A DNA stretch of 64,000 bases from Flavobacteriales bacterium (GCA_025210295.1 JAOASC010000046.1:186001-250000), one strand, 5' to 3'. Positions 27,265-36,726 are shown, counted from the first letter of the stretch. Numbers and translations: made by a program. Notes: generated from the sequence alone by a model not told the origin.

Positions 27265-30200
27265 ATTAGACCTCTGAGAGCTAGCATTAACATATTAACT
27301 GCATTTGGAATCCTTTATTTTTTAGGACTACCTACTTTATTCGCTCAAGGCAGTCTAACTAATAAAAAACTCATTACAAATGACAGTATTTTTACCTTAG
27401 ACACTTTAAGTATTTCACCTTTTAATTTTTCGATACAATCCAACCACCCTAATTTTAACACTTCCGACTATGAAATCGACTATGGTAAAGCTCAACTCAA
27501 ATGGTTCCCAGATCGAATAGACACCCTTCAAATTTCTTATAGAACTCTTGCGATCAAACTAGACCAAATTTACTACCACAAAGACACTAATCTTCTCCAA
27601 AACGCTCAAGAAGAGACCTACACTCCTGTAAAATATAGTATTACCCCCTCAACTACTGATTTATTTGGAAACAAGACCTTAAACAAATCAGGAAGTTTAT
27701 CACGTGGTGTTTTATTCGGTTCAGCACAAGACCTTTCACTCAACTCTAATTTAAACCTTCAACTATCTGGACAGATCAATAAAGACATTGAAATATTAGC
27801 TTCTATAACCGATGATAACCTACCTATTCAACCAGAAGGAAACACCCAGCAACTCAACGACTTTGATCAGGTATATATTCAACTCTTTTCAAAAGATAAT
27901 TGGAAACTTCAAGCCGGTGATTTTTGGCTAAAAAAACCTAAAGGTTATTTTATTAACTACAACAAAAGGGCACAAGGAGCTTCTTTTTATAAAAAGACAA
28001 CTTTATTACACCAAAAAAAACGATTTGAATTTAAAAACACAGCTTCTATGGCTATTTCTAAAGGAAAGTTTTCTAGAAACGTTATCCAAGGAGTAGAGGG
28101 AAACCAAGGGCCTTATCGATTAACTGGAGCTGACAATGAGCAATTCATTTTAATTTTGAGTGGTACTGAAAAAGTTTATATTGATGGACAATTGCTAACA
28201 AGAGGAACAGCATACGACTACACTATTGATTATAATACAGCTGAAGTTACTTTTACCACCAACCAAATTATTACCAAAGACAAAAGAATTATTGTAGAGT
28301 TTCAATACTCAGACAAAAACTATGCTCGTTCGATTGTTGAATCGAGCAATTATTTTAAAGGAACACGTGCCGATTGGTATCTCAACGTATATTCAGAGCA
28401 GGATGCTAAAAACCAACCATTACAACAAGATTTAACGACAGAAGAACGTTCTTATTTAAGTTCTATTGGAGATGACTTAACCCAAGCTTACTTCCCCAGT
28501 TTTGATTCTATTGAATTTAACACCAATCAGGTTCTTTACAAAAGAATAGACAGCTTAGGTTACACCATTTATGTCCAATCTGACCATCCTGACAGTGCTT
28601 TTTACCAACTCTCATTTTCTAAAATAACAGGAGGAGGAGATTACACCCTAAATGGATTTAACGCTTTTGGAAAAATATATCAGTGGGTAGCTCCTGATAC
28701 TGTCAACAACACTCTAGTTCACAATGGAGAATATGCTCCAGTTCGAACCTTAATTACACCTCAAAAAAAGCAACTATTTGCAATTGGGACGAAACAAAAT
28801 ATCAATCAAAATACAAAGCTAAATTTTGAAGCTGCTTTGAGCAATCAAGACATCAACACCTTTTCTAACCTTGACCAATCTGACAATTCTGGATTAGGGT
28901 TTAATTTTAACCTTCAAAACAAACAAGACAGTCTTATCAAAAACTGGAGCCTTATCTCAAGTGTTAAAGCCGAATTAATAACCGAACACTTTAAGTCCAT
29001 AGAGCGCTATAGAGATATTGAGTTTACAAGAGATTGGAATATACAAAACAGTGCGGTTTCCACTACTGCCATGCAAACCTTAGCTAAAGGTGAGGTTCGT
29101 TTACAGAAAGGGAAAGATTTTTTTGCTTTTAGGACAAATACGTTTCAGATAGATAATAATTATGAGGGCTACAAAAATGACTTTCTTATTGATTTAAACA
29201 GCGACATAAACATCCTATTTAATGGAAGTTATTTGCAATCAAAAAGCATTGAAAACACTTCTTTTTTACGTCATAACAGTACCATTTCGAAGCATCTTAA
29301 AGGCATAAAAATTAGCTTTAATGACATTCATGAATTAAACAAAAAAATCATTGCAGATAGCCTTTCCAATACTAGCTATCAATTTTACGACTGGAAAACA
29401 TCCATTGCCACACTAGATAGCAACAATGCAAGAATAGAAGTCTTTTATGGTGAACGTTATGACAAAAATGGTTCCGAGAACCAATTGAAATCGACAACTT
29501 TTGCAAGAAACCCAGGGATAAAAGTTAATTATAAATTTTCCCCTAACCATTTACTAAGATGGACAACTACGTATAGAATGCTTAGCATAAAAGATTCCAA
29601 CCTGACCAATAACACTCCAGAAAACACGCTACTTAATCGAATCAATCACAAAATCAAATTATTAAATGGTGGACTTACTTTTACTACATTTTATGAAATC
29701 GGTAGTGGACTTGAACTCAAAAAGGAGTTTAGCTATATCGAGGTTATCGCAGGTCAAGGTGTATATACGTGGATTGACTACAACAATGACGGAATAAAGG
29801 ATATCAACGAGTTTGAAACAGCTGTTTTTTCAGACCAAGCTAATTATATCAGAGTATTTACTCCATCTCAAGAATATATCAAAACCTTTAACAACAGTTT
29901 TAATGAAGTGGTCACAATCAACCCTAGGTATTTTCTTAAAAAGAAAACAGCACTAAACAAATTCATCAATCGATTGAGCACGCAAACAGCACTAAGAACC
30001 AATAGAAAAACGACCCTCAACAACATACAAGAAATAGCTAATCCTTTTGCAGAGGATATTGCTGACTCTAGTTTGCAAACCCTAAATAATTCCTTTAGAA
30101 ATTCTATTTACTTTAATCGAAGTAACCCTGTTTTTGGGATAGAGCATACTTACCTTATTAGTCAAAACAAAACCTTATTAGCCAATGGTTTTGATGCTAG

Positions 30201-30729
30201 AAGTAGGACGAACAACGCGATTAATACGAGGTGGAATATTACAAAATCTTTTTTACTACAGGTAAAAGGTGAATTGGAGACCAAAACATCTATTGTTGAA
30301 TATGCCAACAACCGTAATTACCTCATTGCCATTCAACAAACTGAAGGTAAAATATCTTATCAACCTTCAACTAAATTTAGACTTTCTTTAATTGCTAAGT
30401 ATAAAGATAAACGTAACCAATTAGCTACAGCAGGAGAAAAAGCTTTTATTAACGATTATGGTGTAGAACTCAAATACAACCAACTTCGAAAAGGTATTCT
30501 TACCGCAGCATTTAACTACGTCAACAACATCTATTTTGGTGAAGAAAATAGTACGATTGCCTTTGAAATGCTAGAAGCATTACAACCTGGAATAAACTAT
30601 ACCTGGAATTGTTCTATTCAACGTACATTGGCCAACAACTTACAATTAACCTTAAACTATACTGGACGAAACAGCGTCACTTCTAAAACCATTCATACTG
30701 GAGGTGTTCAAGTTAGAGCGTTTTTTTAA
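27265..30729 (+). CDS. Large outer-membrane/surface protein with non-ATG start
   Basis: About 1154 residues. An ATG-based call would start at 28048, but the frame stays open upstream to a stop at 27250 and encodes a clear signal peptide (LTAFGILYFLGLPTLFAQ). No ATG, GTG or TTG lies between that stop and the signal peptide, so I place the start tentatively at ATT 27265; CTG 27274 is an alternative. A conserved block near 275-350 (NQGPYRLTGADNEQF, GTEKVYIDGQLLTRG, YDYTIDYNTAEVTF) belongs to a widespread Bacteroidota surface module. A calcium-loop-like DYNNDGIKDINEFE sits near 838. The C-terminal half is strand-rich and ends in Phe-Phe, which suits an outer-membrane barrel. Function unknown. Confidence 0.75.
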   Translation: MRPLRASINILTAFGILYFLGLPTLFAQGSLTNKKLITNDSIFTLDTLSISPFNFSIQSNHPNFNTSDYEIDYGKAQLKWFPDRIDTLQISYRTLAIKLDQIYYHKDTNLLQNAQEETYTPVKYSITPSTTDLFGNKTLNKSGSLSRGVLFGSAQDLSLNSNLNLQLSGQINKDIEILASITDDNLPIQPEGNTQQLNDFDQVYIQLFSKDNWKLQAGDFWLKKPKGYFINYNKRAQGASFYKKTTLLHQKKRFEFKNTASMAISKGKFSRNVIQGVEGNQGPYRLTGADNEQFILILSGTEKVYIDGQLLTRGTAYDYTIDYNTAEVTFTTNQIITKDKRIIVEFQYSDKNYARSIVESSNYFKGTRADWYLNVYSEQDAKNQPLQQDLTTEERSYLSSIGDDLTQAYFPSFDSIEFNTNQVLYKRIDSLGYTIYVQSDHPDSAFYQLSFSKITGGGDYTLNGFNAFGKIYQWVAPDTVNNTLVHNGEYAPVRTLITPQKKQLFAIGTKQNINQNTKLNFEAALSNQDINTFSNLDQSDNSGLGFNFNLQNKQDSLIKNWSLISSVKAELITEHFKSIERYRDIEFTRDWNIQNSAVSTTAMQTLAKGEVRLQKGKDFFAFRTNTFQIDNNYEGYKNDFLIDLNSDINILFNGSYLQSKSIENTSFLRHNSTISKHLKGIKISFNDIHELNKKIIADSLSNTSYQFYDWKTSIATLDSNNARIEVFYGERYDKNGSENQLKSTTFARNPGIKVNYKFSPNHLLRWTTTYRMLSIKDSNLTNNTPENTLLNRINHKIKLLNGGLTFTTFYEIGSGLELKKEFSYIEVIAGQGVYTWIDYNNDGIKDINEFETAVFSDQANYIRVFTPSQEYIKTFNNSFNEVVTINPRYFLKKKTALNKFINRLSTQTALRTNRKTTLNNIQEIANPFAEDIADSSLQTLNNSFRNSIYFNRSNPVFGIEHTYLISQNKTLLANGFDARSRTNNAINTRWNITKSFLLQVKGELETKTSIVEYANNRNYLIAIQQTEGKISYQPSTKFRLSLIAKYKDKRNQLATAGEKAFINDYGVELKYNQLRKGILTAAFNYVNNIYFGEENSTIAFEMLEALQPGINYTWNCSIQRTLANNLQLTLNYTGRNSVTSKTIHTGGVQVRAFF

Positions 30730-30859
30730 ACACATCACTTTGCCATACGTAAAATAAGCAACAAGCAATCTTAACACTCCAATCGTCCCCCCCTTTCTAT
30801 TTTATAGTTTAGAAATTACTTTACAATAAAAAGAATAATTATCTTCACTAAAAAAAATA

Positions 30860-31552
30860 ATGACAAAACTTAAAACCCTTATTCCTTTTCTTGTAATCTT
30901 TAACTATAGCTGTTCAGAGACTGCACCAAAAATAGAAACGCCCCAACAGCAGGATAAGCATGAAGATTCAGTTATGCAATCAAAAACAGATGGGCATAAC
31001 ACTACTAATAAGACATCCGAATATCTTTTAGACGCGTTACTTTCTTATAATTCCGAAGCGGAACTAATTGAGAAATTTGGTCAAGAGAATGTAACTAGAA
31101 ACACGCAATATTATCCAGAAGGAATGGGAGAATATGTTTCAACTGCGCTTTACGAAAACACTCCTAATGAAGTTATTTTTAGTTGGTCAGATGACACCTT
31201 AAATTTTCAAGGCTTACTTACAATTAAAGTTAGTAAACAAAACTCGCCATGGTCGACTCAAAAAGGACTCCACATTGGAACTACATTAAAAGAACTCGAA
31301 AAAATTAATGGCAAAGCATTTACTTTTTATGGTTTTGAATGGGATTATGCGGGAAGTGTCAATTGGGAAGGCGGAATACTGGATGATAGAAAAACATTTT
31401 GTACTCTCGCTTATATTTATGACTACAACGACCCTAATCTTGTGTTACCAAAAGCTTATGAAGCCTTAATCGGAGACCAAGAAATAGCTAGCTCTGATAA
31501 AAATGCGCAAGCAGTTAATATTACGGTTAGTGAAATTACTTTAGCAAAGTAA
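30860..31552 (+). CDS. Putative lipoprotein, unknown function
   Basis: This 230-residue protein has an N-terminal hydrophobic stretch and a lipobox-like Cys (LVIFNYSCSET), followed by a Gln/Asp/Lys/Asn-rich tether (about 20-50), as in Bacteroidota lipoproteins. The body (about 55-200) contains LIEKFGQENVTRNTQYYPEG, VIFSWSDDTLNFQ, GLHIGTTLKELEKINGKAF and FYGFEWDYAGSVNWEGG. The last two resemble periplasmic proteins that bind small ligands, but I cannot assign a family. It converges on the DUF1456 gene with a 5-base gap. Confidence 0.75.
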   Translation: MTKLKTLIPFLVIFNYSCSETAPKIETPQQQDKHEDSVMQSKTDGHNTTNKTSEYLLDALLSYNSEAELIEKFGQENVTRNTQYYPEGMGEYVSTALYENTPNEVIFSWSDDTLNFQGLLTIKVSKQNSPWSTQKGLHIGTTLKELEKINGKAFTFYGFEWDYAGSVNWEGGILDDRKTFCTLAYIYDYNDPNLVLPKAYEALIGDQEIASSDKNAQAVNITVSEITLAK

Positions 31553-31557
31553 ATCAA

Positions 31558-32034
31558 TTAGTTATTGTTGCTTCCTCCACGTTTATACTTCAATTGCATA
31601 CCCATCAGGAAGTTTCTTAAAACTTGGTCTTTACATAAGCGATAATGTTGATGACCAGGTTTTCTAAAAAATGCACTTAATTCTGATTTCCCTAGCCTAA
31701 AGTCGGCTAAATCCAAGAGGGATAAAATATCTGTATCTTTTAAATTAAGAGCTATTTTCAATTTTCTTAAAATAAGATTATTATTCAAGTTCTTTTCAGG
31801 CTTTGGTTGTTCCCCCTCTCTTTTCCCTCTTCTCAGGTTGATAAAACCATTTAAAAAAGTAGCTAATTGCTTATCATTTAAATTTTCAAACTCTTCGTGC
31901 TCATCTTTTTTTAACCATTTAGTAACTTGAGCTCGCTCAACCTCTACATCTGCTAATTTAAAAATAGACACGATTTTATCATCATTAAAATCGAAAGTAT
32001 ATCTTACCTTACGTAAAACGGCATTATTGTTCAT
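31558..32034 (-). CDS. DUF1456 family protein (YehS-like)
   Basis: This 158-residue cytoplasmic protein consists of two tandem ~70-residue repeats: NNAVLRKVRYTFDFNDDKIVSIF...VTKWLKK (3-44) and NNLILRKLKIALNLKDTDILSLL...LSAFFRK (86-127). Each ends in a conserved FLNGFINLRRG or FLMGMQLKYKRG block. This is the DUF1456/YehS layout, whose function is unknown. Its ATG overlaps the gmd stop codon by one base, so it is co-translated with gmd. Confidence 0.88.
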   Translation of the reverse strand: MNNNAVLRKVRYTFDFNDDKIVSIFKLADVEVERAQVTKWLKKDEHEEFENLNDKQLATFLNGFINLRRGKREGEQPKPEKNLNNNLILRKLKIALNLKDTDILSLLDLADFRLGKSELSAFFRKPGHQHYRLCKDQVLRNFLMGMQLKYKRGGSNNN

Positions 32035-33098
32035 TATACTCCTTGTTCTTTAAGAATTTTCTCTCTTCTAAACACCTTTACATCTTCATCGACCATTTCG
32101 TGTACTAAATCTACTAACTCGTAATTGTGCTTCCATCCTAATTCTTGTTGTGCCTTAGTAGGATCTCCAATTAATAAATCTACTTCTGTTGGTCTAAAAT
32201 ATTTAGGGTCTACCTCCACTAAGATATTTCCTGTTTTTGTATCAATACCTTTTTCATTAACTCCTTCACCTTCCCATCTTAAGGAAATCCCTACTCTTTC
32301 AAATGCTAAATCAACAAAATGACGTACGGTATTGGTTACTCCTGTCGCTAAGACATAATCATCGGGATTTTCTTGTTGTAACATTAGCCACATTCCCTCT
32401 ATATAATCTTTAGCATGCCCCCAATCTCTTTGTGCATCTAAATTCCCTAAATACAATTTTGACTGCATTCCTAAAGATATTTGAGCCACAGCCCTAGTAA
32501 TTTTTCTCGTCACAAAAGTTTCCCCTCTCAATGGGCTTTCATGGTTAAATAAAATCCCATTGCACCCATAAATTCCATAAGCTTCACGATAATTCTTTAC
32601 AATCCAAAAAGCATATAATTTGGCTACGGCATAAGGGCTACGTGGATAAAATGGTGTTTTTTCTGATTGTGGAACTTCTTGTACTTTCCCATACAATTCG
32701 GATGTTGAAGCTTGGTAAAATTTGGTTTTCTGTGTTAAGCCCAATATTCGAATAGCCTCTAAAATTCTTAATGTTCCTAACGCATCAGAGTCAGCAGTAT
32801 ATTCTGGGACCTCAAACGAAACTTGAACATGTGACTGTGCTGCTAAATTGTATATTTCATCTGGTTGAACTTCTTGAATGATTCGAATTAAATTCGTTGA
32901 ATCTGTTAAGTCTCCATAATGCAATACAAAGTTCACATTTTCCTCATGTAAGTCTTTATACAGGTGATCAATACGAGCAGTATTAAACAAAGATGCTCTT
33001 CGTTTTACACCATGAACTTCATATCCTTTATTTAATAAAAACTCTGCTAAATAAGCACCGTCTTGACCAGTTACCCCTGTTATTAAAGCTTTTTTCAT
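32034..33098 (-). CDS. gmd: GDP-mannose 4,6-dehydratase
   Basis: Short-chain dehydrogenase/reductase that converts GDP-D-mannose to GDP-4-keto-6-deoxymannose, the first step to GDP-fucose and related deoxysugars for surface polysaccharides. It has 354 residues. The NADP-binding motif is [13 protein letters not shown] (8-20). The catalytic set is Thr132, Glu134, Tyr156 and Lys160 ([15 protein letters not shown]). The substrate loop [17 protein letters not shown] is present. No GDP-fucose synthase or glycosyltransferase is adjacent, so the partner reductase must be elsewhere. It has its own promoter at 33124. Confidence 0.96.
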   Translation of the reverse strand: MKKALITGVTGQDGAYLAEFLLNKGYEVHGVKRRASLFNTARIDHLYKDLHEENVNFVLHYGDLTDSTNLIRIIQEVQPDEIYNLAAQSHVQVSFEVPEYTADSDALGTLRILEAIRILGLTQKTKFYQASTSELYGKVQEVPQSEKTPFYPRSPYAVAKLYAFWIVKNYREAYGIYGCNGILFNHESPLRGETFVTRKITRAVAQISLGMQSKLYLGNLDAQRDWGHAKDYIEGMWLMLQQENPDDYVLATGVTNTVRHFVDLAFERVGISLRWEGEGVNEKGIDTKTGNILVEVDPKYFRPTEVDLLIGDPTKAQQELGWKHNYELVDLVHEMVDEDVKVFRREKILKEQGV

Positions 33099-33123
33099 AG
33101 AAATTAATTTTTTAGAGCGGTAG

Positions 33124-33153
33124 CAAAAGTAAGCTATAAATAGCTAATTACAA
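33124..33153 (-). promoter_or_regulatory. Complete promoter for gmd
   Basis: On the minus strand a TTG (33151-33153) is followed after 19 bases by TACTTTTG (33124-33131), the textbook Bacteroidota -33/-7 pair. The -7 element ends 25 bases before the gmd ATG. It is one of the two best promoters in the window. Confidence 0.6.
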
Positions 33154-33155
33154 AT

Positions 33156-33914
33156 CTATTTCACAGTAAAACCGTTATTCTTCAGGTTCTTTCGGTTATA
33201 AACCATTTCTTTCCCTGTTGATAGATCAATGAATTGCTTCCCTATTTCATTCATTAATACTTGACCAGCCGCAGTATCCCACTCCATAGTGGGGTTAAAA
33301 CGCGTATACTCATCGGCATGACCTTTGGCTATTTCGCAAAACTTGACGGAACTCCCAACAATTTTAACTTCTAGATTAGGATGCTTGCTTCTTAATTGTT
33401 TGAGGTACGCATCTAATTTAGCATCTGGATGTGATCGACTTTTCACAAAGATATAGTTTGACCGTTCTGTTTGAAGTGGCAAGCTGACTGTTTGAGCTCC
33501 AGTTAACAAAAAAGCTCCCTTACCTTTTATAGCATAATAAACTTCTTTTTTGACAGGAATATATATTAGTCCAAAGACTGGTAATTGTTGGGTAACCAGC
33601 GCAATATTAATTGCAAAATCTTCTTCTTTATTGATAAATTCTTTGGTTCCATCTAATGGATCAACCACCCACAATAGCGATAAATCTTTCCTACTTTCAT
33701 AACTTCCAAAATCTTCTTCCTCACTCAAAATAGGCACTCCTGTTTTTTGTAAATAGGTTTGAATAGTTTGGTTAGAAACCAAATCTGCTGTAGTTACTGG
33801 AGATTCATCTTTTTTGGTATAAACTTCATAGTCTGAATGAAAAATTTTCAGTACTTCCTCTCCCGCTTTTACCGCTGCCTCTATTGCAATATCAACCCAT
33901 GCTTGTTTTACCAT
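33156..33914 (-). CDS. cysQ: 3'(2'),5'-bisphosphate nucleotidase CysQ
   Basis: Magnesium-dependent inositol-monophosphatase-fold enzyme that hydrolyses 3'-phosphoadenosine 5'-phosphate to AMP, clearing a by-product of sulfate assimilation. It has 252 residues. Metal-site motifs are SEEEDFGSY (about 80-88), VVDPLDGTKEF (about 103-113) and MEWDTAAGQ (about 210-218). Its ATG lies 23 bases inside the end of the GMC oxidoreductase gene, so it is probably co-transcribed with that operon although functionally unrelated. The cystathionine beta-synthase gene nearby is the only other sulfur gene here. Confidence 0.93.
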   Translation of the reverse strand: MVKQAWVDIAIEAAVKAGEEVLKIFHSDYEVYTKKDESPVTTADLVSNQTIQTYLQKTGVPILSEEEDFGSYESRKDLSLLWVVDPLDGTKEFINKEEDFAINIALVTQQLPVFGLIYIPVKKEVYYAIKGKGAFLLTGAQTVSLPLQTERSNYIFVKSRSHPDAKLDAYLKQLRSKHPNLEVKIVGSSVKFCEIAKGHADEYTRFNPTMEWDTAAGQVLMNEIGKQFIDLSTGKEMVYNRKNLKNNGFTVK

Positions 33915-35583
33915 CTAAACGCTCTTTTATTTTATCTGCCACTCTAAATGAATTGGCATAAATCGTGAATGTAAATGTTGTACTCCCACCAGTAGGCATA
34001 AAACTTCCATCTGTTACATACAAGTTATCGACTTCATGTGCTTTACAGTTTTTATCCAACACCGAAGTCTTTGGGTCTTCCCCAAATCGACATCCACCAG
34101 CTTGCAAATTGGAAGGAGGCGTTCCTGAAACGCTACTTTTCACTTCATAAGCTCCCATTTGACTTAAGATTTCTTTAGTCTTTTCAGCGATATACTCCCC
34201 TACTTTTAAATCATATTTATTGTATCCCAAACGTACTTTAGCAACAGGATCTCCCCACTTATCCTTTTCTTTTTCATCTAGTGTAACAAAGCAATCATCG
34301 TTAGGTGTCCAATCTACAAAGATTTCAAAATTGAGTTTTCTTCTTTTTGTAAAATGGGTCAGTAATTTTTCTTTTAAAGCACTACCAAAAACCAAATTTC
34401 TGTTATCATCGTATTTTTGATTGAAAGCTTTTGTAATGCCATTGGCGTGTTCAAAAACAAAGTCAACTGTTCCTCCTTTTACTTTATTTTCAAAGCTTTC
34501 ATCTTCTATTTCATACCAATGTTGTGTTGCTCGATTTACCCAAAGCCCCGTTTGTTTAAATGCTTTTGAATCTTTTTCGGAAAGGCTATCATAATCTATT
34601 AAACCTGAACCTGTTCCTCCTGCTGAAAAAACTAAGTTCTTTCCTACTTGTCCGTTATTATTCCCTAATCCATTGGGGAAATTTTGGCTCTTACTCATCA
34701 ACAATAAACGCGCGCTCTCTATTGCTTGTGCTGCTACCACTGTTATTTGAGCTTCAACAAATACTTTTCCACCTTTTAAATCATAATAGTGAACTTTTTT
34801 CACTTCTCTATTTTCCTCTTCTAACCGAAATACTTTGGCATTGGGGATTATAGTACAGTTCCCGGTTTCAAGGGCTTGATTCAACAATGCTACTCTTGAG
34901 CTTCCTTTAGCATCAGAGTTACAACCATAACTTCCGCAATAGTTGGAATAAAAACACCCGTTTCTTCCTTCTTTTGGTCTTGAAAGCACACCTCTAGGTG
35001 TTGGAAAAGTCTCCACTCCTAATCTTGCTGCTGCTTGATCAATCCATGATGCTACAATATTTTCTTCTAGTGGAGGAAAGGGAAAATCAGGAGTTGAACG
35101 AGGCTCTAAAAATTGGTGAGGAATTACTTTACCAGAAACTCCTATAACCTCTTCCACCTTGGTATAATAAGGCTCTAGATCTTTATAAGTAATTGGCCAA
35201 TCGACAACATTACCTCCTGCGATTGTTCCATAATTAGATTTCAACTTAAAATCTTTGGGTTTCATTCGATGAAAATAGGCACTCATTAAATTGGAAGAAC
35301 CACCTACCATGCTTCCATTCCAGAAGTTAACTCCTGTTATACGTGTTGACTTTGCCTTCCATCCTTTTTCAGAACTACCTCGTTCCAATACTGTACACTC
35401 ATCCATCAACCTTGGGGTATAGACATCTCTTCGCGTTGCCACCATTTCATCTTTGGCTAAATCTGCAGTTTTAAACCAAGGTCCTTTTTCTAAAACAACA
35501 ACTTGATAGCCGGCTTTAGACAACTCATAAGCTACAGGTCCTGCACCTGCTCCGCTTCCCACTATACAAACATCATACTTCAT
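33892..35583 (-). CDS. GMC-family FAD-dependent oxidoreductase
   Basis: This 563-residue dehydrogenase resembles choline or gluconate dehydrogenase large subunits. The FAD Rossmann motif GSGAGAGPVAYELSKAG lies at 9-25, followed by VVLEKG. FAD-anchoring NGSMVGGSSNLMSAYFHRM is near 90-108. A Cys cluster (NGCFYSNYCGSYGCNSDAKG, about 209-228) is typical of this GMC branch. The C-terminal block VTDGSFMPTGGSTTFT carries the FAD-end signature. No signal peptide is seen, so export would depend on the partner subunit. The substrate (sugar, alcohol or sterol) cannot be told. It overlaps the small-subunit gene by 11 bases. Confidence 0.88.
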   Translation of the reverse strand: MKYDVCIVGSGAGAGPVAYELSKAGYQVVVLEKGPWFKTADLAKDEMVATRRDVYTPRLMDECTVLERGSSEKGWKAKSTRITGVNFWNGSMVGGSSNLMSAYFHRMKPKDFKLKSNYGTIAGGNVVDWPITYKDLEPYYTKVEEVIGVSGKVIPHQFLEPRSTPDFPFPPLEENIVASWIDQAAARLGVETFPTPRGVLSRPKEGRNGCFYSNYCGSYGCNSDAKGSSRVALLNQALETGNCTIIPNAKVFRLEEENREVKKVHYYDLKGGKVFVEAQITVVAAQAIESARLLLMSKSQNFPNGLGNNNGQVGKNLVFSAGGTGSGLIDYDSLSEKDSKAFKQTGLWVNRATQHWYEIEDESFENKVKGGTVDFVFEHANGITKAFNQKYDDNRNLVFGSALKEKLLTHFTKRRKLNFEIFVDWTPNDDCFVTLDEKEKDKWGDPVAKVRLGYNKYDLKVGEYIAEKTKEILSQMGAYEVKSSVSGTPPSNLQAGGCRFGEDPKTSVLDKNCKAHEVDNLYVTDGSFMPTGGSTTFTFTIYANSFRVADKIKERLDGKTSMG

Positions 35584-36202
35584 CCCTAATGGTTTTTAAA
35601 ACTGTTGGATAACGATATTTTTCTTTTGAACGCGGAGTACCTGGATTATGATTGAGCCAATCCCACCCCACTTGATCAACATTTCCTCCATAACAAGGAT
35701 CGGTAAGCAGTGCTTCAAAAATCATTGTTATGAGTTTACTAACCCACAATTTTGTCTTTTTCTTTTTGGCCAACAATTCAACTGTTCGGTATTGAATATC
35801 AGGAGACAAGTCAAGAAAGGGCTGATTAAATAACTTTAATGCTTCTTGGTTGGCCCAATCTGCTCCTAACGAAAAGAATTTTCGCTCATAAGGCTCTATT
35901 AATTCATCTTGGAGATACCATAATAAGTAGGGAAAAGCATTGATGGAGTCAACACTTGGACCATTTCCATCATTAGGGAATAAAATATTTTGAACGACCT
36001 GAATAATTTCAGCTTGCTGGTTCGACATTAATGGACTAAACTGCTGCTCTTCTCCCTCCTTTTGATCGTCGGCAATAGAACAAGCTAGCAATTGTGTTGA
36101 AATGCCAAGCAGTGCTAACGTTCTTAGGAACTCTCCTCTAGAAAATTGCCATTGAGACATTCGTGCTCTGCTGACGCTTTCTATTTCATTTTTCCTTATC
36201 AT
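35573..36202 (-). CDS. Gluconate 2-dehydrogenase subunit 3-like protein
   Basis: This 209-residue partner belongs to the subunit-3 family that escorts GMC dehydrogenases. The N-terminus MSQWQFSRGEFLRTLALLGISTQLLACS (about 15-42) looks like a twin-arginine signal with only one arginine and ends in a possible lipobox. The body has NQQAEIIQVVQNILFPNDGNGPS and FEALLTDPCYGGNVDQVGWDWLNH, the family's conserved end. Subunit 3 normally carries the large subunit through the Tat system, so the degenerate motif is notable. It leads the operon with the GMC subunit and cysQ. Confidence 0.85.
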   Translation of the reverse strand: MIRKNEIESVSRARMSQWQFSRGEFLRTLALLGISTQLLACSIADDQKEGEEQQFSPLMSNQQAEIIQVVQNILFPNDGNGPSVDSINAFPYLLWYLQDELIEPYERKFFSLGADWANQEALKLFNQPFLDLSPDIQYRTVELLAKKKKTKLWVSKLITMIFEALLTDPCYGGNVDQVGWDWLNHNPGTPRSKEKYRYPTVLKTIRDEV

Positions 36203-36237
36203 TATCTTAATCTAGTCTATAAAGTTAATGAAAAACA

Positions 36238-36265
36238 AAAAGCCACTCCTAAGGAGTGGCTTTTT
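36238..36265. terminator. Bidirectional hairpin terminator
   Basis: AAAGCCACTCCT and AGGAGTGGCTTT form an 11-12 bp GC-rich stem with almost no loop. It is flanked by A-rich sequence on the left and TTTTT on the right, so it can act in both directions. It terminates the leftward lipoprotein gene ending at 36292 and separates it from the GMC operon. Confidence 0.85.
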
Positions 36266-36291
36266 ATATAAAATTTATTTTGGAATAAATC

Positions 36292-36633
36292 TTAGTGTCC
36301 AGCGTGCTCTTCAACATGCTCTTCAACGTGAGCAGCAGCTTCTTCAGCAGCTTCCTCAACGTGCTCAGCAGCCTCAGCAGCAGCACCTTCAGCACATTTA
36401 CCTTCTTCACATTTGTGCTCTTCAGCGTGAGCTTCAGCTTCTTCAGCAGCAGCTTCAACTTCAGCTTCCATATCAGCAGCAGCCTCATCTAAAGCAGCAT
36501 TAGCTTTTGCTTCCATTTCAGCAGCTAACTTTTCAGCTTCCTCAGCAGTCATTCCACCACCACAGTTAGTCATTGAGAATGATACAGTTCCTAAAGCTAA
36601 GATAAATCCGATTTTTCTTAAATTCTTTTTCAT
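36292..36633 (-). CDS. Small Ala/Glu/His-rich lipoprotein
   Basis: This 113-residue protein starts at ATG 36633 (MKKNLRKIGFILALGTVSFSMTNCGGG); a longer in-frame start at 36714 would add residues before the signal and lies upstream of the promoter. The Cys of TNCGGG is a lipobox. The mature part is a highly charged helix of Ala, Glu and regularly spaced His (EEAEAHAEEH, HVEEAAEEAAAHVEEHVEEH), with one Cys pair (HKCEEGKC). His/Glu-rich faces and the Cys pair suggest metal binding, but this is inference. It has a strong promoter and a strong terminator, so it is a free-standing, likely abundant gene. Confidence 0.8.
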   Translation of the reverse strand: MKKNLRKIGFILALGTVSFSMTNCGGGMTAEEAEKLAAEMEAKANAALDEAAADMEAEVEAAAEEAEAHAEEHKCEEGKCAEGAAAEAAEHVEEAAEEAAAHVEEHVEEHAGH

Positions 36634-36664
36634 TTTAAAAATTGTTAATTGGTTAAGTAAGGGA

Positions 36665-36693
36665 CAAAAATAATCTTTATTTCTGAAAATCAA
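36665..36693 (-). promoter_or_regulatory. Complete promoter for the Ala/Glu/His lipoprotein
   Basis: On the minus strand TTG (36691-36693) is followed after 18 bases by TATTTTTG (36665-36672), matching both parts of the Bacteroidota consensus. The -7 element ends 31 bases before ATG 36633, which supports that start over the one at 36714. Confidence 0.6.
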
Positions 36694-36726
36694 ATGTTTT
36701 TTCAAAAAAATCAATAAACTAGGCGA

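Noticed and set aside
28048-30729. Starting the large surface protein at ATG 28048
   Set aside because: The open frame upstream encodes a signal peptide and about 240 further residues of the same character, so 28048 is internal.
36228-36503. Rightward Gln/Leu-rich ORF opposite the Ala/Glu/His lipoprotein
   Set aside because: It is the complement of GCT/GAA repeats in the lipoprotein gene and starts before the terminator. The minus-strand gene has a signal peptide and promoter.
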